Assembly (NCBI RefSeq): GCF_028372415.1
Contig: NC_092877.1
Coordinates: forward strand, 215,105,116 to 215,169,115
Origin: Notamacropus eugenii
Taxonomy: Eukaryota; Chordata; Mammalia; Diprotodontia; Macropodidae
DNA length: 64,000 bases
Direction: 5' to 3'
Part shown: one piece after another, positions 12,165-23,463 of the stretch
Numbering within the stretch: position 1 is the stretch's first letter
Layout of the letters: every line of letters begins with the position of its first letter
Made by a program: the position numbers and the translations under genes
The notes under the pieces: model-generated
Database searches by the model: none
Told to the model about the DNA's origin: nothing
Seen by the model: the letters and a program-made list of their open reading frames with translations, nothing else

Positions 12165-12410
12165 CATAGCGGTAGCTAGTAGCTAATATTTATATAGACC
12201 TTTAAGGTTTACAAAGCACTTGCACATATGTTATCTCATCTCACCCTCAACAACAACAGTAGGGGCTATTATTAGCCCCATTTCACAGATGAGGAAACAG
12301 GTTAAATGACTTGCCAAGGGCCCCATAGCTACTAAGTATCAGTCAGAATTCAAATTCAAGTCTTTCTTGGTTCCCAAGTTCAGCACTTCTATACATTGTG
12401 CACAGTCCCT
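12165..12410 (-). mobile_element. MIR-family SINE, reverse
   Basis: Shows the reverse MIR/THER pattern: 'ctttaaggtttacaaagc', 'cccatttcacagatgagg', 'aaatgacttgccaaggg' and a final 'gcacttctatacattgtgc'. Nearly full length. Confidence 0.85.
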
Positions 12411-12527
12411 TCTATTGTGGGAGGAGTGGGATTATAATGAACATAGGGTAACAAACAACCTAAACTCAAATAAATACAAATTATATAGAGTATAGGATTA
12501 TATACAAAGTAAATATACAGAAAACTC

Positions 12528-12876
12528 TAGAGTGGGGAGAGGGAATAAGGATAGATGATATACAGAAAACTGTAGAGTGGGGAGAGGGGAATAAGGATAG
12601 ATGATATACAGAAAACTGTAGAGTGGGGAGAGGGGAATAAGGATAGATGATATACAGAAAACTGTAGAGTGGGGAGAGGGGAATAAGGATAGATGATATA
12701 CAGAAAACTGTAGAGTGGGGAGAGGGGAATAAGGATAGATGATATACAGAAAACTGTAGAGTGGGGAGAGGGGAATAAGGATAGATGATATACAGAAAAC
12801 TGTAGAGTGGGGAGAGGGGAATAAGGATAGATGATATACAGAAAACTGTAGAGTGGGGAGAGGGGAATAAGGATAG
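12528..12876. repeat. 46-bp minisatellite, 7.6 copies
   Basis: Tandem units begin at 12528, 12573, 12618, 12664, 12710, 12756, 12802 and 12848. The unit is 46 bases and contains 'tagagtggggagaggg' and 'ataaggatagatgatatac'. The first two units are one base shorter or carry small changes; the rest are nearly identical, which suggests recent expansion or homogenisation. On the minus strand all three frames stay open through the array, producing long spurious protein frames. No promoter or gene context points to a real product. Confidence 0.97.
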
Positions 12877-13165
12877 TGTGGCAAGGAAAATGCAACAAAG
12901 AGAAACCAAGATAGCTCTCTGAACAAGATCAGTTTAACAGTGACAGATATAAAGAAGTAAGGCCGGGGAGCCCAGTGAGAAGGGGAGGACTGGGTGGTTG
13001 GGGAACGGTACAGTTGGCTACAGGTGTGGAAAGTGGGTTGGCTTTGGGTGGGAGCGAGCACTTCCCTCCCTGAGAACGAAGGAAAGTTCATTGCTGCCCG
13101 GGACGTGTCGCTCTTACTATTGTGGCTGGGAGCCCAGAGCCCAGCGGAGTGACCTTAAAGGAGAA
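12877..13165. other. Unrecognised G-rich stretch
   Basis: Moderately GC-rich sequence between the minisatellite and the L2/retrogene block. No gene or family recognised. Confidence 0.35.
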
Positions 13166-13296
13166 ATGGGGCTCTCCTAGATGGGAAGAGGGGGTGCTGT
13201 GAGGAAGAGGATCAATTACTCAGTGATGCGGCAATTTCCCAAGTAGACTTCATATAGGAGGTAACGTGAACTGAGACTTAAAAAGAACTCAAGGGA
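13166..13296 (-). mobile_element. L2 fragment, left part, split by the UBTD2 retrocopy
   Basis: Contains the reverse L2 block 'ggaggtaacgtgaactgag', which continues on the far side of the retrocopy at 14640 ('cttctaagaggcagag'). The two halves join into one L2 in register, so the retrocopy inserted into a pre-existing L2. Confidence 0.65.
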
Positions 13297-13297
13297 C
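13280..13297 (+). repeat. Left target-site duplication of the UBTD2 retrocopy (diverged)
   Basis: The stretch 'aaaaagaactcaaggga' here and 'aaagaaactaagact' at about 14627-14642 both align to the same L2 position. The preceding 'ctt|aaaaa' fits the L1 endonuclease cutting preference TT|AAAA. Several mismatches show the insertion is not recent. Confidence 0.6.
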
Positions 13298-13299
13298 TC

Positions 13300-13600
13300 C
13301 CGGGGCAACTTCGGGTAGCGTGGTAGGGAGGCGCGAGACTGGCGGCGGGGCGGGGGCGCCGCATGCGGACCTGGAAGGGTGGGGGCTGAAGCCGGGGGTG
13401 GGGCGGAGGACGCCGAGCGCGCGCACGCCTGCCGGGACCTCGGGGGCGACGTCAAGGGGGCGGAGTCGGGGCGCGAGGCGGAGCCTCGGCGCGTCGCGTC
13501 GAGGGGGGCGGAGGAGGCCGAGCACGCGCACGCCTGCCAGGACCTCGACGGCGACGGCAGGCAGGCAAGCGGGCAGGCGGACGAGGCCTACCTCATGGGC
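13300..13600 (+). promoter_or_regulatory. CpG-rich leader of the UBTD2 retrocopy
   Basis: A roughly 300-base stretch with very high G+C and many CG dinucleotides, in otherwise A/T-rich DNA. It looks like the retained 5' UTR or CpG island of the source gene, and such leaders can supply promoter activity to retrogenes. The frame upstream of the ATG is open from 13379 but low in complexity, as expected for a CpG-rich leader. Promoter activity is inferred only. Confidence 0.5.
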
Positions 13601-14299
13601 GGCTGTGTGGGCTCCCAGCACGACTCTTCGCGCAACCTCAACGAGACCTCGGAGGGCACCAGAGTGGCCGTACGTCGTAATCAGCCTCTGAAAAAAGGGA
13701 AACCAAAATGGAAAAGCGATTACCCCATGACCGACGGACAACTGCGCAGCAAGAGAGATGAATTTTGGGACACCGCGCCAGCCTTTGAAGGCCGTGAAGA
13801 AATTTGGGACGCGCTGAAGGCCGCTGCACATGCATTTGAGAACGGCGACCACGAACTGGCCCAAGCCATCCTGGATGGTGCAAACATAACGTTACCGCGG
13901 GGCGCCCTGACGGAGTGCTATGATGAACTGGGAAACAAGTATCAGCTTCCGGTCTATTGCTTGGCCCCCCCAATCAACATGATAGAAGAAAAGAGCGACC
14001 TGGAGACTCTGGACATTCCCGACCCACCCCCGAATTCTGGATACGAGCGTCAACTCCGTTTACGCCTTTCCACGGGCAAAGATCTCAAACTTTTGGCTCG
14101 TAGTACGGACCGAGTGTACCACATGAAGAGGAGGCTGAATGCAGTGGAGGGGGTGGATCCGAGTAGTCAGCGCTGGTTCTTCTCAGGCAGTCCGCTCACC
14201 GACAGAATGAAACTGGAGGAACTGAAGATCCCAAAGGACTATGTGGTACAGGTGATTGTGAGCCAGCCTTTGCAAAATCCAACACCAGCTGACAACTGA
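13595..14299 (+). CDS. UBTD2-like: Ubiquitin-domain-containing protein 2-like retrogene
   Basis: The intronless frame from [12 protein letters not shown] is open for 234 codons, the length I recall for human UBTD2, and by my recollection roughly 87% identical to it. The N-terminal UBTD domain is clear ([65 protein letters not shown]). A ubiquitin-like fold covers about residues 150-225 ([13 protein letters not shown] to [12 protein letters not shown]). The N-terminal MGGC keeps a possible myristoylation glycine and palmitoylation cysteine. It resembles UBTD2 more than UBTD1. UBTD proteins are thought to bind E2 ubiquitin-conjugating enzymes; the role of this copy is unknown. It has no stop or frameshift despite its decayed target-site duplication, which suggests constraint. 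The alternative is a lucky, not yet disabled pseudogene. Confidence 0.85.
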   Translation: MGGCVGSQHDSSRNLNETSEGTRVAVRRNQPLKKGKPKWKSDYPMTDGQLRSKRDEFWDTAPAFEGREEIWDALKAAAHAFENGDHELAQAILDGANITLPRGALTECYDELGNKYQLPVYCLAPPINMIEEKSDLETLDIPDPPPNSGYERQLRLRLSTGKDLKLLARSTDRVYHMKRRLNAVEGVDPSSQRWFFSGSPLTDRMKLEELKIPKDYVVQVIVSQPLQNPTPADN

Positions 14300-14593
14300 A
14301 CTGGGCTTGTTGGCTGGCCTTCTCTTCTTTTGGTTTTCCTCCCTTATGGCGTGAAATTTATTTTCACTGCCCTTATTTACCCATGAGTTCTGAGGAAAGA
14401 CCAATGAAAAATTCCATATGTGATGGAGATCTACACAAAAAATCAAACACCAAGAGCCAGCCTTTGATACTTATGTGATTGCCATTTCTAATGCAAGAGT
14501 CAACGGATAAAATAGATAACCATTTATTAAAAAAAAAAAAAACAAAAACAGAAAACCAACATAAATGGCTATGTTTAAATGATTTGAACAATG

Positions 14594-14599
14594 AATAAA
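14594..14599 (+). terminator. Poly(A) signal of the UBTD2 retrocopy
   Basis: AATAAA lies about 18 bases before the A-rich tail that ends the retrocopy. Confidence 0.7.
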
Positions 14600-14626
14600 G
14601 CAGCCATCCGTGAAAAGAAAAAAAAA

Positions 14627-14785
14627 GAAAGAAACTAAGACTTCTAAGAGGCAGAGATCAGGAGGAAGTGCATCCCAGGAAATGGGAATAGTCTGGGGCA
14701 AAGACATGGAGATGAGAGTTGCAAAGTCATGTGCATCAAGGATTGTTACTTGTTCTAGGCTGGACTTTGTTCAGTCCCCTGGTAG
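14627..14785 (-). mobile_element. L2 fragment, right part
   Basis: Continues the L2 split by the retrocopy: 'cttctaagaggcagag', then 'agtgcatcccaggaaatgg' and 'gcaaagacatggagatgag' match the next part of the reverse L2 sequence. Its start includes the right copy of the target-site duplication. Confidence 0.65.
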
Positions 14786-17280
14786 TTTTTTTTAAATTCA
14801 GTACTAGAACAAAAATCAGACACTTAATAGGTCGTTCATGAGTTAATGAAAGGATTTATGTAGCCACAGTAGGAGAAGGATCTTCAGTAAGGGTAGTCGT
14901 TGTAGATATGTGAAATTGATTCAGCTGAGCTAATGCTTCCTTGCCTGAGCTACCCACAGTAATGCACCAAGTAAGCGTCAAAGTGTCCTTGAAGCTCCTT
15001 GTGACTCCTGTGTAACTCAGGTGATCAAGATGTGATGACAGCAATGTGAACCTCCAATCCCCTGAGACAACCAAGAATTGAGTCTCATCTCCATACCTTT
15101 CAAGGGAAAGAAATAGTCAAACTGCATTTTGGGGAATATTGCTCCTACCACTCTGCTATTTAAAATGACCTACTCTATGAAAATCTGAGCTAACAAAACA
15201 TAAATTGTGTTGTTATTCACAGATTTAAGATTTTTCTTTTACTTCATAGAAAATTTTAGTGAACTGGAGAGCATTTAAAATATGATTTGACTTGAAAGAT
15301 TAAATTTCCTAGACTGTTATCTATTGAATAAAATAAGACAACACTTCCCTACATATTTGTCTTTAGTTTTTTAAAAACCCTCTTCCTTTGCATATCCAAA
15401 GCAGGAGCAAGATGATGCCATACACATTATTGTTTTAGTGACTAAGGGGTAGCTCAATGGAGAATGAACACTGTTGCTTCCTTTGCTAAGATTGATGGAC
15501 TAGCTACCTGCATGTTATTTGGAAAGGATAAAGGTAGTGCAGAAAAATAATATTAAGTGGGATGAGAAAGAAAGAAATGTATTGGAAAAAGAGAAACCTC
15601 CACTAAAAGACCAGTGGTAGAATATTTGAGAATGTTTCTTCTTTTACCACATACCATCTGGAGTGCAATGGTAAAGAGTCTTACATTACTCCTAAGCAAC
15701 TAATTTAGCCTAGGTATAAACTATCATCCTTACTGCTTGTCAATTTTCTCTATAAAAGATAGGTGCTCATTATCTGCTTGCATGTATAACTGGCATATGG
15801 GTTAATTAGCATTTACAAGTTTTTGAGGCTATAAAGCACAAAATACATGTTTGTTGATTATGAATTATCATCCTGGAATGCTTTTGCTCTGGGGATACCA
15901 GCTCACTAGCACAGCCAAACCATTTATTTGAGAGATATGGATATATATTTTGATAAGTTAGGGAATTTATATAAAGAAGATAGGCATCAGGTCACATGAA
16001 CCACTTCTCAACAACTGAGATCTAGCAATATATGAACTGTTTCATCAAAATATTAAAGACTTTGTTTTAAAGTTTTCCTTTAGTTTTGCAAAAGTACTTA
16101 TTCCAAGGATAGAAATAGAATGAATATCCATACATAGATTTAGGACATTAGACAGAAATAAAATTAATTGGCCAAATGGAGTTTTAGTTCTTATGTCTAT
16201 GCAGGTTGATTTTCTCTTTGGTCATTAAATCACTGGGTAAATGCAAGTGCATCAGATTAAAACAAATAATAAAATGATTTTCAAATCAGAAAAAACATAA
16301 GGCACTGAAAAGTACCTAACATAAGTACCTAACATAAGGTACTGAAAAGTACCTAACTTGGCATGTTCTTTTGACTTGAAATCCAAATCATGTCAAGCTA
16401 ATTGAATTTCACTGTGTGGCACCTTTATGGACCTTGTAAAGATATATACAAACGTAGACTTCAGAATGACTTGTCAGCCTGATTCATGTGACTTTAAAAA
16501 GAAAAATCACAAATTAGGGTAGGCTCAATTATATGACCTTTATATGGCATTATATTCATCATGACTGGATTTTTCAGAGCTCAGTACTGCTCTGGAAAAG
16601 CATTAAGTGAAATTAGCAAGGTCAGGCCTCCATAAATTTCTCAGGTCTTCTTGTGTAAGAAAACTTCTTCAGGGACTTATCCTACCAATTCCATATTTGT
16701 CTCTTCCCCCATCCTTACCCACTAGACTCTCATCCTACTCTAAGCCAGTAGGGGAATGAGAGAACAAAGGTATTAAAGGAGGGGAGAAGTCAACCAAAGG
16801 AACAGGTTTTCTAGAGAAGGAAAGGTTCCATGTAATCAATGTGCAAATCATACAGTTCCTTGTGGAGGATGGCCTGGACTACCAGGGGAGGGATATTTAA
16901 GACAGAGGAAATTGTGTGAAATGCTACAGGATCTTGGTAAATGAAGTAAGGAAATAAAGAGGAGATGAGGGCTAAAAGATTAATCCTAAGGATGAGAAAA
17001 TCATTAAGGCAAATATACAGAAAAGTACAGGGATAAAGGGCAGAAGATTTCTTTCTCAGTCCTCTACCCTTTCATTAATGGTTACTTGTAGTGAAAACAC
17101 ATGACAGTGTCCAGTCAAGAGATTCTAGCTGCAGAGAAATTGAGAGAGATCAACAAGAGGGACTGTAGAATCCTGCTTAGAAGACAGAAGGTCTCAGAGC
17201 AAAGGACTCTCTTGGTACTAAAGTATAAGTGCTTGGTCTTTTGAAAGTTCATATTAGAATCCTAGGATGGGGGTGGGGGT
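14786..17280. other. Unrecognised intergenic DNA
   Basis: About 2.5 kb with no coding frame or clear repeat. A small local repeat at 16305-16360 reiterates 'aagtacctaacataag'. Old diverged elements may be hidden here. Confidence 0.4.
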
Positions 17281-17282
17281 GG

Positions 17283-17412
17283 GGGGTTGAAGCAGCTAAG
17301 CACCTGACGTGGAGTCCGGAAGACTGGAATCCAAATGTGACTCCAGATACTAGTTGTGTGACCCTGGGCAAGTCACTTAACCCTGATTGCTTCAAATGAA
17401 AAAAAAAGAATC
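17283..17412 (+). mobile_element. tRNA-type marsupial SINE with A-tail
   Basis: Has the tRNA-like head, 'gtgtgaccctgggcaagtc' and 'acttaaccctgattgc', and ends in an A-rich tail. This is the short marsupial SINE of WALLSI/MAR1 style. It is not a functional tRNA. Confidence 0.8.
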
Positions 17413-17927
17413 CAAGGACAGAATGGAGCTGGTACAGACTACAGGCAGTAAGTGTTTAGAAGCAACCATGCAGCAAAAACTGCAAGGTTGGAAGGGACAG
17501 TGAGGGAACATGTGCTACAGGACTGATGACATGAGTAGCTCCCTCCATATGAGGCTTAACCACTTAGGTTACTTACATTTGAGCCTCTCCATTTGTGAAC
17601 TAATTGGTGTTTTCTACTCTTTCCACTTACACTACATGTATTTATGGGACAGTGGCTCCTCAAGTTTATGGGAGAGATATTGCTTTTGTCTTCCTATGTC
17701 ATTTCAGTTAAAGTTTTTGCTAACCTAATTGCATTTTTTAGAGATAAGATAAATACACCAGAAGAGAATGGGTTTCATGCGTTATAGTTTTATGAGTTTA
17801 AATGCACTAGTGTGAATTGAAAGGAGTAGCCCCAGAGGAGATATTAAGTGATAGGAAGTTTTGGTCAATAAGAACGCTTTTGCTATATGACTTTTGACTC
17901 TAATTCACTCTCCTACTTAATAAGAGG

Positions 17928-17968
17928 CAATGAGGTATAGTAGAAAGAATACTAAACTAGGATTCAAG
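17928..17968 (+). mobile_element. MIR SINE, left part, split by another SINE
   Basis: The head 'atgaggtatagtagaaagaa...ggattcaag' of a plus-strand MIR is cut off here and resumes near 18245. Confidence 0.65.
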
Positions 17969-17981
17969 GAAAGGAGAGGGA

Positions 17982-18225
17982 ACAAACATTTATTTAGTTC
18001 CTACCATAGGTAGTCACTATGTTAAGTGTTTTACAAATATCTCATTTGATCCTTGTAACAATCCTGTAAAGAAGGTGCTATTACTATCCTCAATTTACAG
18101 TTGAGGAAATTAAAATAAATAAAAGTTAAATGTCTCCCTCAAAGTCATACAGCTAGTAAGTGTGTGAGGCAGATTTTAACTCAGGTCTTCTGATTCCAGG
18201 CCCAGCACTCTATCCACTGCACCTC
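17982..18225 (-). mobile_element. MIR/THER-type SINE nested in a MIR
   Basis: The reverse MIR pattern includes 'aacaaacatttatttag', 'tttacagttgaggaaa', 'agtcatacagctagtaag' and 'ctctatccactgcacc'. It interrupts the plus-strand MIR at 17928-18400. Confidence 0.8.
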
Positions 18226-18244
18226 TTTTATCCTTTCAAGTCCC

Positions 18245-18400
18245 ATCACTACCACTTTTCAGCTACCTGAATGACCATGGACAAATTGATTAACCTTTTT
18301 GAGTCTATTTTCTTTTCTGTAAAATGTTGAGATTGGATTAGATAATCCCTAAAATCCCGTCTAGCTATAACAGTATGATACTGTGCGTCTAATTCTGTGC
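18245..18400 (+). mobile_element. MIR SINE, right part
   Basis: Contains 'gaccatggacaaattgatt', 'ttctgtaaaatgttgagatt' and 'ccgtctagctataacag', the rest of the MIR whose head is at 17928. Confidence 0.7.
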
Positions 18401-18940
18401 CATGCTGAAAACTGTAGTGGAACCTGGAGAGAGAAGCAATTTAGATAATGTATAGCCCTTGTACTTACACTTTAGTAGAAAAGACAGACTTTGTATTTTT
18501 TAAAATCTGAACATGTGACTTCATTGATGTAGGAAGTGCCTGGTATAGTGAAGGATCCCATGGAACACCCAATGGAGTATGCATGGGTATATGCATGTGC
18601 ACAGAGTATATGCAAGAGCTCTCCTGGTAACCTCTGGAGAAATATGTGGCTCAAAAGCTAAGCTTTAAGCAATTTTCCTTGAAGCTGCAGTGTGGGAGTG
18701 TATAGAACCAAAGAATGTAGGACCAAGCACCTTGATTTATCTTTTTAGAAGGCTGGATTCAGGTTTCCTCAGGACTAAATGGTCCATATGTGTGGGCTCA
18801 GAGCTGAGTGGGACTCCTTAGTGGAGTAATAAGAGAGGGAATGCACTACCTGTGCCCAGCAGTGAATTGTTAGAATACTAAGGACACTTTTTCTGTCTCT
18901 TTATATATGCAACTTTTCTGCAATTTATATTCTTATAGTA
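18401..18940. other. Unrecognised intergenic DNA
   Basis: No coding frame or repeat family recognised. Confidence 0.4.
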
Positions 18941-18944
18941 TTGC

Positions 18945-19072
18945 CTAGGGCACCGTGAGGTTAAGTAATTTGTCCAAAGTCACACAGCCTGGTGTGAATC
19001 AGAAATATCACTTGAAGGCTGGTTCTCTGACAACAAAGTCAACTCTCTATCTACTACAATATTGTCACTTGA
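18945..19072 (-). mobile_element. MIR SINE fragment, reverse
   Basis: Shows 'gaggttaagtaatttgtcc', 'aaagtcacacagcctgg' and 'aactctctatctactac', the reverse MIR pattern. Confidence 0.75.
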
Positions 19073-20134
19073 GCTCCCTTTCAAGAGAGTAACAGACATA
19101 ACTATAATATACAATATTACTTGCTAAGGTTGACTTCCAGAAATCATTCTGTTCATTACAGATAAAGCTAAAAAACACAAATATTTCAAGTCTCAGGCCT
19201 ACCGATGCTAAAACTCAATAAAATGTAAGTACCTGAAATCTGATTGATCTGTTATGCTAGGTAGAGATGTCATGACTTTGGGTAAAGATAAAACTCAATG
19301 GACGTGCACCCTTTTTTTAAAACTAACTGAACAATTTTACATTATATTCCTTTGAAAGATACATACATTAAAATGTCTAAGAATCATACAGGTCAATCAA
19401 AATCAAGTGCACCATCAACAAGAACAAATGACAAATTCCAAATAAAACCAAATCCTAGAATAAACAATTCCTATAAATTTAGCAAAGCAGCACAAAAGAT
19501 GTTTTGGACCAATTATATATGCAATTACCAATTTGTTATTACAAATTTTTGCTTATAAAGTTTTTGAAGGCCAAATGAAAGGTAATACCAGTTTTGTCCA
19601 CTATATTTACTATGAATTTTGATATTCATGATATTTTAAAAAGTCTCTACCATTGTTTTTGGATTCCATGTACTTAAGGGAGGCTTCTTCTATTCTATAC
19701 ATGTCCTCTCTTTCCAGATCTTTTCAAGAAATTTCTGGAAATTCCCATGTGTTGTATTTATACATTATAGAGGGTACATTACAATAGGCCTTCCCCCAAC
19801 TACTCCATGATGTTTCCTAGGCTTAGGAGCATATCGGAGATGGAAAACCAAGGAGATGGGCTAAACTCAACCCTACCATCTTCCTATAAAACCTAGAGCC
19901 TTCACTTCTACCTTTACCAGAGCTACTCTGGGGCAGCAATGACAAAGGACCCAATGAATGTGAGGCTGAATTAAGTGATTCCTTCTTTTGACTGAGACCC
20001 TGAATCCTTCAATCTTTTATCCTTTGTTCCTGATCCCTCATCTCCTGCTTCTGAGAATTTCATGTTGAGCCTTGTGTTCCCCATGTGAGTTAAAATATAA
20101 TCTCTAAAACCCTACTTTAAAGTATTTTTATTGG
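19073..20134. other. Unrecognised intergenic DNA
   Basis: About 1 kb with no coding frame or family recognised. Confidence 0.4.
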
Positions 20135-23100
20135 CCTGACTTTTTTTTCTTAATTTTTTAAAATAGTATTGTATTTTTCCCCCAACTGCATCTCAAGCCA
20201 ATTCTAGCATTAATTTTTACAAGAGTTTCAGTTCCAAATTTTTCTTCCCTGTTCCATCCCTCCCTTCCCTTCTTCTGAAAATGATAGGCAATTTGATATG
20301 TTCCATCATGTAAAACGTATTTCCATTTTATTCACAGTTCTGAAAGAAGAAACAGATCAAAAGGGGGAAAATCACAAAAAAGAATAAAGTGAAAAAATAT
20401 AATTTGATTTGCATTTGGAGTCCATTCTTTATCTGGATGTGGATAGTATATTCCTTCATGAGTCCTTTGTACTTGTCTTAGATCACTGTGTTGCTTAGAA
20501 GAGTTGACTACTTCATAGCTGATCATCCCACAGTGTTGCTGATACTGTGTACATTTTCCTGGTCCTGCATTTCACTTTGCATCAGTTCATACAAGTCTTT
20601 GGCTTTGTTTATGCAAAAGCTTTTTAATTTAATAGAATCAAAATTATCTATTTTACATTTCATAATACTCTCTATCTCTTGTTTGGTCATGATCCTATAA
20701 CTCACTTAATTTCTTTAAGAATTTGGATGCCATGCCACTTTGGGCACATATGTTTAGCATTAAATTACTTCATTGTCTATGGAATCTTTTAGCAAGATGT
20801 AATTTCTTTCCTTATCTCTTTTAATTAGGCCTACTTTTGCTTTTGCTTTGTCTCAGAGCAGCATTGCTACCCCTGTTTTTTGTTTTTGTTTTTATTTTTT
20901 AACTTCAACTGAAGCATAATAGATTCTACTCCTTACCCTTTTTCTCTTTGTGTGTGTCTTCTTTAAGTGTGTTTCTTGTAAACAACATATTGTAGGATTC
21001 TGTTTTTTGATCCATTCTACTATCTGCTTCTGTTTTATGAGAGGGTTCATCCCATTCACATTCACAGTTATGATTACTAAATGCATATTTTCCTCCATCC
21101 TATTTTGTCCTCCTGTTTGTCCTCTTTCTTCTTTTGCCCTTTCTCTCCAAGACAGTGTTTTGCTTCTTTTATTGCCTCCCCGGGTCTGCTGTCTCTTCTG
21201 TCAGTTCCTTTCTTATCTCCTTCACTTACTCTCTTTATCTCCTACTTTCTTATCAGGTAAAAAAGATTTGCATGTTCAATTGATTGTGTGTATTATTGGC
21301 TCTTTGAGCCAATACTGATGAAGGTAAAGTTCAAGTGATGTCCATTGCCAACATTCCCATTTTCCCCTCCACTGTAATAGATTTTTCACACCTCTTTATG
21401 TGGAGTAAATCACCCCATTCTACTGCTCCCTTCATTCTCCTCTCAGTGTACTCCTCTTTTTTATCCCTTAATTGTTTTTTATGTCATTTCCTCAAATTTA
21501 CCTTATACCCATACCCTCTATGTATATTCCTTCTAGCTACACTATTAGTGGTATAATACTTTAAAATTACAAGTATTACTTTCCCATATAGAGATATAAA
21601 CAGCTCAGTTTCATTGAGTCCCTTATGTTTTCTTTTCCCTTTTTTTCTCATTTTAACCTTCTTTTGGCTCTTGATATTGGAGATCAGTGTTTTCTGTTCA
21701 ATTCTGGTTTTCTTTTGAAAGTTCAAACCATTTTTTCCCTTGAAGTATTATGCTTAATTTCACTGGGTAGGTGATTTTTGGTTTTAGTCCTATTTCCTTT
21801 GCCTTCTAGAATATAATGTTCCATGACCTCTGATCCCACTTGAATTGTTTCTGGTCACTTGCAGTATTTTTTCCTTGACCTAATAGTTCTGTAATTTGGC
21901 TGTGATGTTTCTTGAAGTTTTTATTTGAGGATCTCTTTCCAGAGATGATCAGTGGATTCTTTCAATGTCCATTTTGCATCTGATTCCAGGATAATAGGGT
22001 AGTTTTCCTTGATAATTTCTTAAAGGATGCTGTCTAGGTTCTTCTTTTGATTATGGCCTTCAGATAGTCCAATAATTCTGACATTGTCTCTCCTGGATCT
22101 ATTTTCCAAGTCAGTTGTTTTTCCCATGAGGTATTTATACATTTTTTTCTATTTTTTTTCATTCTTTTGAATTTGTTTGATGGATTCTTGATATCCTATA
22201 GAGTCATTAGATTCCATTTGCCTAATTCTAATTTTTAAGGAGTTGTTTTCTTTAGTTAGCTTTTATACTTCTTTTTCCATTTTGGCCAATGGTATGTTTT
22301 AAGGAGTGCTTTTCTTCAGTGAATTTTTTTGTTTCTTTTTTCATTTGGTTAGTTTTACTTTTTAAGCAGTTGTTTTCTTTTTCCAGTCTGTTGACTTTTT
22401 TTCATAATTCTCTTACATCACTTTTATTTCTTTTCCCAATTTTTCTTCTACCCCCTTTATATGATTTTTAAGCTCCCTTTTGAGCTCTTCCATGAGTTCT
22501 TTCTGGGTTTGGGATCACTTGCTGTTTTCCTTTGGAGTTTTGCCCATAGTTGTTTTGACACTGTTGTCCTTTACTGAGTTTGTGTCTTGATCTTCCCTGT
22601 CATCATAATAACTTCCTATGGTCAGATTCTTTTTTGTTGTTGTTTTCTGCTCATCTTTTTTGGCCTTTTTCCCTTCTTTTAACTTTGAGCTCTGCTCCCT
22701 GAGGTGCAAAGGGCACTGTCTTAGGTTTCTTGCTCTAGTGGCTGCAGGCCCTGACAGTTTACCTGGTGCTGGACTGATGTTGCCCTGAGGCCCACAGGGG
22801 ACCCTTGTGTTTGGTGCTGCATGGAGCGGGTAAGGTAGGTGGTGGGTGGTGCTACTGGAGGCCACAGGGGTCTGTTGGTTTAGTTGGTGTTGAACTGGGG
22901 TCCCAGTGGTGGTGACTGGCATGTGCTAAGACTGAGTGGTGTGCTTTTATGTTTCCCAGGGGCTACAACTGAAGTATGTGGCATTCTTACTGCTGGAAAC
23001 TGCCTATTGGACCAGGAATATGCTGAAGCACATGGAGGTTCTTGGAGCAGAGGTCTGCCCACTCACCTGGCTGTACTTGGGCATATGTAGGGTCCTGGTG

Positions 23101-23372
23101 TTGGTGTTTGCTTGCTCTACCACACTGGAGCTCAGGATCTCCGGTTGGTTTGCTGAGGTGGGGCTTGCTGGGATACTTCCTGTCCTGGACTGAGCTCTCC
23201 TTTGATTCAGACCTTTTTTGTCAATCTTCTAAGTTTCTTGGACTAAAAGATTGTTTTGCCCCATCTTTTTGCTGGTTTTATTGTTCCAGAATTTGTTTCG
23301 GGGCACCATATGGTGTTTAGAGGTGAATATGGGTGAGTTACTGACAATTTGCTGCTTACTCTACCATCTTTT
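20135..23372 (-). mobile_element. L1 with large internal deletions
   Basis: Minus-strand order from 23372 leftward: 5' start (a 'ctctaccatctt' edge on the plus strand), 5' UTR, ORF1 region with the frame 22515-22922 (ends TTMGKTPKENSK), rest of ORF1 and the inter-ORF pyrimidine tract. ORF2 then starts at 21098-20892 with [11 protein letters not shown] and [13 protein letters not shown]. At about 20697 ORF2 jumps from the endonuclease to the C-terminal third, and at about 20600 there is a second jump to the C-terminal end and 3' UTR. The poly(A) is seen as poly(T) at 20151-20158. The reverse transcriptase core is missing. The frames are broken; it is an inactive, middle-aged copy. Confidence 0.88.
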
Positions 23373-23463
23373 TGTCAGTTCATATAACTCTTCCCATATT
23401 TCTCTGTTTTCTTTTTAGTCATTTCTTATGATGGATGGTTTTGTTTGGTATCTACTGCCATAA
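23373..23463 (-). mobile_element. Older L1 ORF2 fragment
   Basis: Starts with 'gttcatataactcttccc' and includes 'tcatttcttatgatgg', which correspond to the ORF2 C-terminal stretch at about 57040-57100 of the intact L1. The L1 at 20135-23372 may have landed in it. Confidence 0.5.

Larger units (their letters stand above)
13297..14626 (+). mobile_element. UBTD2 processed retrocopy (whole inserted unit)
   Basis: Intronless unit with a GC-rich 5' leader (13297-13594), a complete coding region (13595-14299), a roughly 310-base 3' part, AATAAA at 14594-14599 and an interrupted poly(A) from 14612. It is flanked by a diverged duplication and interrupts an L2. These are the marks of L1-mediated retroposition. 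An internal A-run near 14529 lies in the 3' part and is not the tail. Confidence 0.88.

Noticed and set aside
12528-12876. CRISPR-like appearance of regular repeats
   Set aside because: Units are contiguous with no unique spacers, and the genome is mammalian.
12481-13091. Long minus-strand frames over the 46-bp array
   Set aside because: They arise because the repeat unit has no stop in any minus frame; the proteins are pure repeats without family resemblance.
13379-13594. 72-codon N-terminal extension of the UBTD2-like frame
   Set aside because: It is CpG-rich leader read in an open frame; the family starts at MGGC, at 13595.
13289-13864. 191-codon minus-strand frame opposite the UBTD2 retrogene
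   Set aside because: It is antisense to a conserved coding region and a GC-rich leader, and has no recognisable domain.
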